64,000 nucleotides of DNA from Knoxdaviesia capensis (taxonomy: Eukaryota > Ascomycota > Sordariomycetes > Microascales > Gondwanamycetaceae), in contig LNGK01000005.1 of NCBI GenBank assembly GCA_001510575.1, positions 1,681,234 through 1,745,233 on the forward strand, given 5' to 3'. Positions 55,566 through 64,000 of this stretch are shown piece by piece (position 1 is the stretch's first letter; each line of letters starts with the position of its first letter). Below the pieces are notes generated by a model. The model saw nothing but the letters and a program-made list of their open reading frames with translations, searched no databases and was not told where the DNA came from. A program made the position numbers and the translations under genes.

Positions 55566-57092
55566 GGTTGGAGCGGGAGAAGAAGAGTCGCCGGGAGTAA
55601 GAGGGTCTTGATGTCGTTGGATCGGGGGCTTCACAGGCCGGCGGGGGGAGTCGGGGAAAGAAGAGCCGGAGGAGATGGGTAAACAAACGGCCGGCAAGGT
55701 ATCCGTGTGTCTCGGCGTTTAAACGGAGGTGTGGTAGGTAAAAACACCGCAGGTTGGCAGGAAGAAAGAGGAGAAAACAGCGACCTGCAACAAGCTGTAA
55801 ATTTGAAGTGGAGGTGGATGCAGGAGCTACAGTGTGCGATGAGCTTTTTTTTGCGTCGTTCAGTAGGTAAGCAACGGCACACGGGACAATTGCGATAATT
55901 GGTGATCAGGCCAAGACAGAACAGAGCCAAAAGCTGTATTAGTACCAGATCAAGAGAAAGAAAAGCTCGAACAGCTGCAACTACTTGATGGTTCCAGCTG
56001 CAAATATGAGATGTATATCTCTCTTTTGCAAACTGGGTGAGGTGAATATTGTGCAGGCAAAAAAGCGCTGAGCTTTGGACCTGAGCTAGATTTTGCGGGT
56101 CGGCGGCCAGAAGTCTAGATGCATCTCATGTCAGCAGCCGGCCTGCTGTTTTGCCAGAGTATTCCCGAGACATCCCCACTTCGCCACAGGTAACCCTGGT
56201 TGTGTTAGGGTTGGACAAGGGTACGAAGTGACCTTGTGGATACGTGGTGAGACTTGTTCAGCCACCCGACTTTACACACATCCTTGTCCGAATCATCAGG
56301 TACTCGGGAGGTAGCTGTCTATCGTGCATGCCACATCACATCTCAACCCGCTTTGCTGCAGATGAAGCATATGCAGAGCTTGGGCAGTAATTGCGTACAA
56401 TTGACGCAGGAAGTGTGCTCTCAAGTTCGGAAAGACCTGCAACCAGGGAAAAGCTTATCAGATTGTGTGCAGAGAAGCAGCAGGTTGTAATATCGATCCG
56501 TCACGGGAAATACGAATTAAGGGGTGAGATCGAGAGATATTTCCCGTATCCACGACAAGAATGCGTCAGAGGAAGAAAAACAAATATATGTAATTAATTG
56601 GAAGAATTATAAGTGAGAGGTTGGGAAGAAGGATTTTTTTTTCGAGGTGAAAATTATTGGGGTAGCAGGGAAAAAACTGGTCCTTCACACCTATTCCGGG
56701 AAATTTTGGAGGGGTTGGTGTAGCCCAGCCAAAGTGTTTTTTTCTTGCTATATCTGCAGGTTTGACCTCGACTGGCTTTTCCTTTTGTCTCTAAGAACTT
56801 GATCTTGTTTCTCTTTTTTCTTTTTTCTTTTTCTTTTTTGATTTTTCCCTGTCTATCTGATATTTTATTTTGTCCTGGCCGCATATCATCAAGAGCGTTG
56901 GTCTTTTTTTTTTGCCTGTTTTTCTCTCTTGTGTTGATTTTTCAACATTCCGTGAATTTATAGCGCCGCTTCACTGCTATATATCGCCGCCCTCCGGCTC
57001 CTGTTAGTGTCCGGATTGGCTCCCTTTATCAACGTCCGGAGCTCCGGCTCATTCCAACCAAAAAAGCAACAACACCAACAAGCCTCTTCCAG
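55566..57092. promoter_or_regulatory. Divergent region between VMA13 and the Cys-rich membrane-protein gene
   Basis: 1.5 kb holding two promoters. A GTTAGGGTTGG word lies at 56204. A T/C-rich tract at 56790-56950 precedes the plus-strand gene, and a TATATATC-like word lies near 56980. No coding gene or RNA gene is seen. Confidence 0.5.
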
Positions 57093-58378
57093 ATGTTGCT
57101 CTCAACTTCCCTCCCCCGGTTAGCCGGGCGGCTCGGACTTTTCCTCGTCGTCGTCCTCCCCTCGCAACATTCGTTATCTTCGGCATTCCCGTTCCCCCGC
57201 GATGACCTCCACGACAGCGGCTACGCATATTTAATGCCGCGGCAGTGCGACCACTACTGTGGTTGGCAGAACGGCGTGTGCTGCAACTCCGACCAGCCCG
57301 GATGCTACACGGAAAACGACATCGCGACGTGCGGCGGCGGCCTGTCGGTATTCACCACCACCTGGACCCAGGTGCAGACTTACACCAGCACGGTCACCCA
57401 GCAGCTGCCGGGGACCGCGCAGACTGCTGTCCCGGACTGCGTGCCGACTGAGGCTGGCCAGACGTCCTGTGGCTCGATCTGCTGTGCGTCGTACCAGCAG
57501 TGCAACGCCAACCTAGTTTGTGAGAACAAGCCGGGCTGGAGTGGCCCGATCACCCAGCCTGATGGGGGTAGTGGCAGCGGCGTGACCATTGTCACGACCA
57601 TCAACGGTGTGGTCACCACGCAATACGTGCCGCCGTTCCGCGTTACCAGCACCCCGACGGTTACCATCACCCCCGCGCCGTCGGTCACGGGCGGCGGCAG
57701 TGGATCCGGCGGTGGGTCCGGCGGTGGGCAGGACGGCGGCGAGGGCAGCGAAGAGGACGGCGGCGGCGGCCTGAGCCCCGGCGCGATTGCCGGTATTGTT
57801 GTGGGTACGCTCGCCGGTCTCTTCCTGCTCTCGCTCCTATGCTTCTGCTGCGTGGTGCGCGGGCTGTGGGGCGTCATTTTTGGCGGCAAGAAGAAGGACC
57901 GCCGGCGCCGCTCGGAGGTGGTGAGCGAGTCGTACTCGTCCAACTCGTCATACGCCGGTGGTGGCGGTGCTGGCCGTGGCAGCCATAAACAGTGGCACGG
58001 CCGCAAGGATGAGAAGAAGAAGGACGGTGGCAAGTGGTTGACGATTGGCGCTGTGGCTGCTGGGCTCCTGGCCCTGTTGAATCTGCGGCGCGATAAGAAG
58101 AAGCCGCCGCCGCCGCGGTCACGGAGCCGGTCGCGATACACCACTTCGCAAACCGGATACATGTATCACACCAGTCCGAGTAAGTGATTTTCCTGCCTCT
58201 GTTTATTGATGGTTCTTGTTTGAGGGCGTTTTCTTCTAACCATTGTCTTTTCCCGCATACAGGCAGTTCAAGTTCGGGGGTCAGGTCCGCCCGGCGGAGT
58301 CACCGCTCCGGCACCACCAGGCACACCCGGCAGGCGAGCCGGAGTAGTCACTACAGCCGCCGGGAATCCCGCATATAG
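57093..58378 (+). CDS. Cys-rich secreted-ectodomain, single-pass membrane protein
   Basis: Two exons, 57093-58179 and 58263-58378, give 400 residues. The intron (83 nt) has GTAAGT, TTCTAACC and ATACAG. Residues 1-31 form a signal peptide (LGLFLVVVLPSQHSLSSA). The ectodomain has 12 cysteines in two clusters, 52-80 (CDHYC..GVCC..GC..C) and 116-143 (C..CGSICC...C...C), compatible with six disulfides. A Thr/Val-rich stretch and a Gly/Ser/Glu linker (about 198-227) follow. A hydrophobic helix at about 230-255 (GAIAGIVVGTLAGLFLLSLL) precedes KKKDRRRR, so the tail is cytoplasmic. A second weaker hydrophobic patch lies at 315-331. The tail ends in RSRSRSRY and an Arg/Ser-rich exon 2. The layout resembles fungal wall-sensor or Skg6/Axl2-like membrane proteins, but no named domain is recognised. 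Function is unknown. Confidence 0.82.
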
Positions 58379-59598
58379 TCGTTCGGGGCTTCTTAAGTCA
58401 CCTTGGCTTTTCCCGCTCCATTTTCTCCCCTCTCTCAAGTACCAATAACACCTCTCCCTATATGTTGGATCCAACTCTTACATCCACCGCACAAACCGCA
58501 CAAACCGCACAGTTCATAGGTCCAAAACTGTTCTCGCTTATTTCTTTTGTTGTTTCTGTTTCCTCAATGCATGGCCCTTTTCGCCCCTTTCAATGTTCGG
58601 AGTTTTCATGTCTTTTTTATGGGTTCTCAGCCAAAGTCAACACTGATGGTGAGTTTGACTGCTGTACGAGAAAATGGAGGATGAATTGCTTTTATGAGTT
58701 TTACTGTTACTTCTGATTAATGCTGTCACGATCCCTTCACCTTTTTTTTTTCCTATCATGTCCTTTTCCCCTACGCCTCACAGACTCTGTTACGCAAGCT
58801 ACATTTTATCATTTTGGTTTATTTTTCTATGTTGGATGTTTTTTTGTCGGGATCGGTTCACATTTCATGCGTCTAGCGACCCAGCTATCTGCTTCCCATC
58901 TATCCCCTTTGTTTATATTTGTTCAAGATCTCTGATGTCTCCTGAGTCTTTTTTATATATAGTCGTCGTTTAAAGCGACGGCATGACATACTATCACATC
59001 CGGTGCAAGAAGTGTAATTTGAAGACTTAGCACCATTCCATTCATACACGCCGGCTTGCGTCCCTGATCTGTTTCTGTTTGATCTGAGTGGTTTTTATTT
59101 TATTTTGTTTTTATATCCCTAGCCCACCAGAAAAGAAAAGAAAAACACGCCCGTGAGAGATTCCACTTTATCACTTTAAACTTTTCATTTTCATCCTTTT
59201 TGGGGGGTTCCAGGTCCGGATTGACCGGTCACTGGTAGAGCCCTCTCCTTGAATACACCAGCGAGAGAGGACACAGTCGTTCGAGACCATCCGAGTAGTC
59301 TTCGCCGCCAAGTCGCTCCAAGTGGTGAAATATGGTAAGAAAGCGAAGACGGATAAAACACAAGAAAGGGAGAAAATGGATCCCATGGACAGGCTAGATA
59401 ACCCCCATGGTAGATGAAAAATCAGACTTTTCTTTTTCTCGTAATGAATCGTCCTGGAATCTTTGAAAAAAAAAATTGAACTTGGAAAACAAAATGAAAA
59501 TGAGCAGCACCTTGCTACTAAACATGCCGTAAAGAAGCCTTCCTCACTCCTATAAAAAGACCCGGAAAAGCAAAAAAACCCATATCCGTACCAGGTGA
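58379..59598. other. Convergent intergenic region (membrane protein 3' / L9 3')
   Basis: 1.2 kb between stop codons, AT-rich and T-rich on the plus strand over 58500-59150. A short CACAAACCGCA tandem lies at about 58488-58511. It is the probable site of both 3' UTRs. No gene is seen. Confidence 0.55.
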
Positions 59599-60879
59599 TT
59601 ACTCCTCCACAATGTTGCCCTTCTCGGACACGTACAGACCGTCAAGGAACTGTGAGAGGGACGAAAATATCAGCACATGTTGTCCCATGGATCAATATCA
59701 TCTTCTCCAGAGAGGAATGCCTCGCGATCACACAACCCAGCCATTGGAGAAGGATCGTGGGCTGATATGTTACATACCTTACGGATATCCTTGTTCCGGA
59801 CCTTGCAGATCTGCTGAATGTCGGCAGCGCTCTGCGACACGTTCTCTAGCGAGTTGCCGCTCAGGATGAGCTCATCCTTCTGGGCCTTCGAAACCTCGAC
59901 GTCGACACCCGAGTTCATCACCACGCGGCGAACGATCTTCTCGCCGATGAAGTTCCGGATCTCGACCTCGTACAGGCCAGTCTCCTTGTCCTTCTCGATG
60001 TTGACGTTGATGGGGAAATGGGCGTAGACGTAACGCATCTTGTACTTGTAGCCCTTGGTCACACCGATGATCAGGTTGTTGATGAGGGTGCGCACAGTCC
60101 GCAGGGCAGCAACGTTTTTTCTCACACCATGGTGAATCTTGATGGCGAGCTGGTTGGGCTTGGGGATCGAGAAGCTGACGGCGATGTGGCTAAGATCCTT
60201 GCTCAGCTTGCCTATTGAGAGGATAGAAGAAAGCGTCAGTATGGTCGAACAATTGTCATTTCTTGTTGGGTCTCCAGCATGGTATCCGGGGCTCAGCGCT
60301 AGATCTGGGTTTCGAGTTTCGAGGGAAGGGGGGATTGTCGTTCGTACCTCGGGGACCCTCAACGGTAACAAGTCTCGACTTGATGGCAACCTTGACTATG
60401 AAGCAGAAAATTTGCAATGTTAGTTCAGAATTTGGGGATGAAAACGCATAGGCCGTGTGCAGTAGCACCCTGAACAGGAATCTGCCACGAAACATCAAAA
60501 AAGGAGGTCGGATTGAAGCGAATGCATGATATTCTCAAGATGTCGTCGTGGTTGTTGTCCCAGTGCCATGTGCTCGATCATTCGGTAGACCAGCCCCAGG
60601 TGTTTTCGAGCCGGCTCTTCGCCCCATCTTCAGTAGCTACTGTCATTCAAACACTCCGTCCTGAAGTAGTCCGTCGGGATCGCGTCCGGGATAATGGAAG
60701 CCTGTGAAATTCTGTCGAGTCGTTTGTTGGAGATTGCATGCAGGTGTCTTCGCTCCAGGGTTTCGTGGCAGATTGCTGTAAAGTTACGGCAAGATACAAC
60801 CAAAAGCAGAAGGATCGTTGGGTGTCCACGTACCCCCCTCGGGGATGTCAATAGTCTCTTCTGAGTGCAGGTACTTCAT
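59599..60879 (-). CDS. RPL9: 60S ribosomal protein L9 (uL6)
   Basis: Four exons on the minus strand, 60879-60834, 60395-60348, 60211-59778 and 59649-59599, give 192 residues, the expected length. The start MKYLHSEETIDIPEG joins VKVAIKSRLVTVEGPRG and then KLSKDLSHI in phase. Conserved segments include RKNVAALRTVRTLINN, GVTKGYKYKMRYVYAHFPINV, LSGNSLENVSQSAADIQQIC and RNKDIRKFLDGLYVSEKG. uL6 is a structural protein of the large subunit near the factor-binding site. The first two exons are 46 and 48 nt. Intron 1 is 438 nt, as often seen at the 5' end of fungal ribosomal-protein genes. Introns 2 and 3 are 136 and 128 nt. All four exons were fixed by family sequence, so the model is firm. Confidence 0.96.
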
Positions 60880-62307
60880 CCTGGCGGTTGTGGTTGGATC
60901 TCTGGGTTTGAGGAGGAGGAAATGGGAGAGGGATTGAAGATGTCGAGATCTCTGTCGCAGGAAATATTTCTGTGGGCGATAAAAGTTCTAGGGCAGAAAA
61001 AAGACTTGGGCGGGGGACAAGAGATTGCGTTTGTGTGTGCGCTTGGAAAAAAAAACCCAGGGCAAATGGCCGAAGATTATCCATGGTGAGCAAGTCAGGT
61101 GCTTTATGAGCGTGCTGGATCATGTGACTAGGACAGCTTTTCCCCAGCCACATGGGGGATGCACCAGCCAGAAGCCGCCACACTTGAGCTCCAGACCCCG
61201 CCAACAGTGCAAACTGCTGGCACGACACACTGTATACATAAGAGTGCGGTTCCATAGCTGCGTCTTTGCTAGCAGTTTACGGTATGGTATGGTGGTATAA
61301 TCTGTTCTCCCTAGGTCACTCCTTTGAGGGCGGCAGGGCTGAACAACAGCTTCTCTCATGGCCCAATCAGTGAAACAGCCAGATATAAATCCCGCCTACG
61401 CTGGATGTGTGTGTGAAGTTCCTCTGTACAGTGCCGGAGAGAACCCCGCCATGGAACGGATTGTTGCTACCCTTCTGCATCAACGGCTCCTTCCACTGCA
61501 TTCACAAACCAAGTCCCCAATCTAGAACCCTCACCTCCAACTTTTCTTTTTTCCTCTTCGATCACCGTCCTATTCCCTCTGCTTCATTTTCTGCTGTCAT
61601 TTCGGGTTCTCGCTCCTGGTGACCCTTTGTCTAGCCTGGCCAGTTCTGCGCCGGCCGTATCCTAGTTTTCACAGAGTGGCTCATATCAAACGCCGCCACC
61701 TGTGAACGTTCTCTAAAGTCCGTTACCTCCGATTAATACCAATACCTCGTGTAGTGTATTGAACGTTCATTCAACCATCTAGATGCATTCTTGGATCTGG
61801 GCTTCTTATGTTCCTTCGGTTATCGTTATCCAGGCGCACATGCAGCATTTGATGAGCTGATGACGCGCGTGGATGTCAGCCTGAGAGTTCCTCGAGATCC
61901 GCTTGTATCTTTTCTACGGTCCATCTCCTCTGTAATACCGGATTCTGGGTTATGCCGACTCGTTGAAGACTTGTCAATCTCTCTTACATGCCTTGAGTGC
62001 AGGGTCAATTCTTTTCCAGACTCCTAAACATTTTTCCTCCTTCTTACATCCTCAATTCTCGGCCTCCACTTCTCCTGTTTTTCTTTTTCTTTTTTTTCCC
62101 CTGCAAAGCCCACCTCTTATCGCCAGTGTGTAACCCTATCTTCCTGTCCAGCTCAATTCCCCTCTTGTATTTCTCACATCTCTCTGTCTGGACAAGCTTA
62201 CTACCGTTCTCTCTCGCTCCTCAATTCTTCGATCGCGTCGTGCTTCCCTCTCTTTCTACTCTGTAAAGAATCTTTGTTATCAAAGAGAGGTGCCACACCT
62301 CACCATC
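60880..62307. promoter_or_regulatory. Divergent region between RPL9 and the Zn2Cys6 gene
   Basis: 1.4 kb between divergent ATGs. A GATATAAATC word lies at 61380 and a GTACAG word at 61424. Over 62030-62260 the plus strand is C/T-rich, as in the leader of a fungal regulator gene. No additional gene is recognised. Confidence 0.5.
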
Positions 62308-64000
62308 ATGTCGACTCCGTCTTCTGACGCCAGGTCTCCGGAGGACCATCTCCGCATTGTGCGGAAGAGAAATCGTGTCCCCCTCAGTTGCTATCCATGC
62401 CGTATGAGAAAGTTAGTTTAGCTGGCGTCTTCCCTTCCTGCTCAGATGAGTGTTTTTCTTTGAATACAACGCGTGTTTCCGTTATTTCAAGAGCAAGCCA
62501 ATATATACTAACCCATCATCACTCTCTAGACTGTAAGCGAGACAATGAGCCTCCATCTCTGATCCAAATCCCACGTTTTCGGATCCTTCCAGGATGCGCA
62601 GCCTTATGGGTATTCGGCCAGTTGTTTGACGTACTGACTCCCCGTCTTTTTTTTTCTTCCTTTTTCGCAGCAAATGTGACCGTGGGCGGCCATGCAGCAA
62701 CTGCCTCAAGCGTGAGGGCTCTGGCGCTGCTTCATGTTCATATGCAACTCCTGCATCGCGCAAGAAGTTGGGCTCAAATTCTCCCGATGAGATGCAGAAC
62801 CGCATTGATCGACTGGAAAACCTGGTGTTGTCTCTTATGAACAGCGGAGCGCAGATCGAAGCATCTCCTGCTGCCTCAGATGATCCCTCCAGAAAACCCA
62901 CCCGAAAATCGACTCTCCAAAGCCTTATTTCGGGATCCGCCGCCATTACCACCACTAGCCAACCCCACGATGATGAGGACGACGACGAAGGGATGGACGA
63001 TGCCGCCGAATCAGACAGCGACGAGAGTGTCAGGAATTCTCTGGGTATGCTAAAAGTCGATTCGGAGAAGGGCAAGTCGATGTATATTGGCCAGGAGCAC
63101 TGGCATGCTATTTTGGCCGATATATCTGAAGTCCGAACTTACTTTTCCAGCCACAAGAAAGACCTCGAGAACTCTCTCGAGAACGTCGCGAAATCTAAGC
63201 CGGCCCTTACTCGCGATGGCATCATGCTCCTTTACGGCGCCCCCCGAATAACCGAAGCCGAGTTGAGAGCCGAAATCCCTTCCAAGTCCCAAGTTGTGTC
63301 CCATTGCACCCGCTTCTTTAAGTCGATGGACTCGTCGCTGAACATCATCCACCGGCCAACATTTATGGATCAGCTCCGCCGGCACTTTGAAGATCCTTCC
63401 CATACCCCGCTAATGTGGATCGGCCTTCTCTACTCCGTCATGTGCTTGTCCGTGCTAAGCTGTCACAAGTCCAGTGATGAGCCGCCTGAACTCAAAGGCC
63501 GGAGTCTCGAGGTTGCTGCCGAATACCGAATGCGCACGGTTCAGTGCCTGGCCGTGGCCGACTACACCCGACCGGGCGAATACACCGTCGAAACCATTCT
63601 GATGTACTTGTTTGGGGAGTTCTCGACCCGGTGGGATGCTGAGGTTGGCATGTGGCTGGTCATGTCAATGGTGACGAGGTTGTGTTTCCGTATGGGCTAC
63701 CACCGAGATCCGAAATGGTTCCCATCTTTAACAGTCTACGAATCTGTGAGTTTCTGTCAATCCTCTCCTTGTTTGGGACTTCAGAACTCGTCAGAGGCAC
63801 ACACGCATAGAAAGAAAAAATAAAATAAAAATAAAAATAAAGAGAGAGAGAGAAAAGAGAGAGAGAGAGAGAGAGAGAGAGAAAACTAACACAAGACTTG
63901 AACCAAACATAGGAAATGCGCCGCAGAATATGGAGCGTTGTTCGGATGATGGATACGTTCCTCTCCCTGCAACTATCTCTTCCATCGATAGTCAAGGACG
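62308..64000 (+). CDS. Zn2Cys6 fungal-specific transcription factor (3' partial)
   Basis: Exons are 62308-62411, a 3-nt exon 62530-62532, 62671-63745 and 63913 onward past the right edge; about 424 residues are visible. The zinc cluster is C28-X2-C31-X6-C38-X5-C44-X2-C47-X10-C58 in the segment SCYPCRMRKLKCDRGRPC. A basic linker and a short heptad-like helix (DEMQNRIDRLENLVLSLM) suggest dimerisation. An acidic patch (DDEDDDEGMDD) follows. The middle-homology domain (fungal_trans) shows HCTRFFKSMDSSLNIIHRPTF, LFGEFSTRWDAEVGMWLVMSM and EMRRRIWSVVRMMD. Proteins of this class bind CGG-type sites and regulate metabolism; the target is not evident. The 167-nt last visible intron contains a long GA run. 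The C-terminus is missing. Confidence 0.88.
62530..62532 (+). other. Predicted 3-nt microexon (ACT) in the zinc cluster
   Basis: Upstream lies TATACTAACC and CTCTCTAG; downstream lies GTAAGC, then a CTGAC branch and TTTCGCAG at 62670. With the ACT included, codons 35 and 36 become Lys and Leu, restoring CRMRKLKCD and the C-X6-C spacing. Direct joining of 62411 to 62671 keeps frame but gives CRMRNKCD with X5. Confidence 0.72.
63811..63885. repeat. A-rich and (GA)n tract inside an intron
   Basis: An AAAAT-type run passes into about 44 nt of GA within intron 3 of the Zn2Cys6 gene, between the GTGAGT donor at 63746 and the CATAG acceptor at 63912. A branch-like AACTAAC follows at 63885. Confidence 0.85.

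Noticed and set aside
62412..62670. Single intron from 62412 to 62670 in the Zn2Cys6 gene
   Set aside because: It keeps frame but breaks the C-X6-C spacing of the zinc cluster, and it ignores a complete branch-acceptor-donor set at 62505-62538.

Overview
The window is chromosomal DNA of a filamentous ascomycete (Pezizomycotina, most like Eurotiomycetes; the genus is not resolved). Three things point there. The genes carry short introns with GTRNGT donors, CTAAC/CTGAC branch sites and YAG acceptors. The regulators are a fungal Zn2Cys6 factor and a fungal homeobox factor. The housekeeping set is typical (PPN1-, Ofd1/Tpa1-, PRP39- and GPP-like). Coding regions are GC-rich, while intergenic DNA is full of CA, GA and TC microsatellites and A-runs.

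Layout. At 1-5174 are the 3' part of a Dis3/Rrp44 exosome nuclease (+), a Nug1-type nucleolar GTPase (-) and a GPP1-like HAD phosphatase (+). From 5175 to 26244 lies a gene-poor stretch of about 21 kb with simple repeats, pentanucleotide TACAG/CTGTA palindromes, two telomere-like CCCTAA tracts and, at its right end, a long pyrimidine-rich leader. It ends at a two-exon homeobox transcription factor (26245-28328, +). Then follow cytochrome c peroxidase (30007-31089, -), a five-exon PRP39 homologue with one 979-nt intron (34485-37534, -), a six-exon mitochondrial-type alpha/beta hydrolase (38597-40007, +), an Ofd1/Tpa1 2-oxoglutarate dioxygenase (41433-43701, +), endopolyphosphatase (44539-47044, -), a 4.5-kb gap, mitochondrial glycine-cleavage T protein (51541-52866, -), V-ATPase subunit H (53648-55565, -), a Cys-rich single-pass surface protein (57093-58378, +), ribosomal protein uL6/L9 (59599-60879, -) and the 5' part of a Zn2Cys6 regulator (62308 to the right edge, +).

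There is no operon-like logic: these are independent eukaryotic genes. Several serve ribosome and RNA metabolism (exosome, Nug1, L9, Prp39, Ofd1/Tpa1), and others serve vacuole function (PPN1, VMA13) or mitochondria (CCP1, GCV1, hydrolase). The gene models were assembled by hand from splice signals, reading phase and family conservation. No transcript data or database search was available.

The most unusual points are an apparent 3-nt microexon inside the zinc cluster of the last gene, the 21-kb gene-poor region before the homeobox gene, the oversize PRP39 intron, and dispersed hairpin-forming TACAG/CTGTA tracts in intergenic DNA. I found no CRISPR array, rRNA, tRNA or recognisable transposon.
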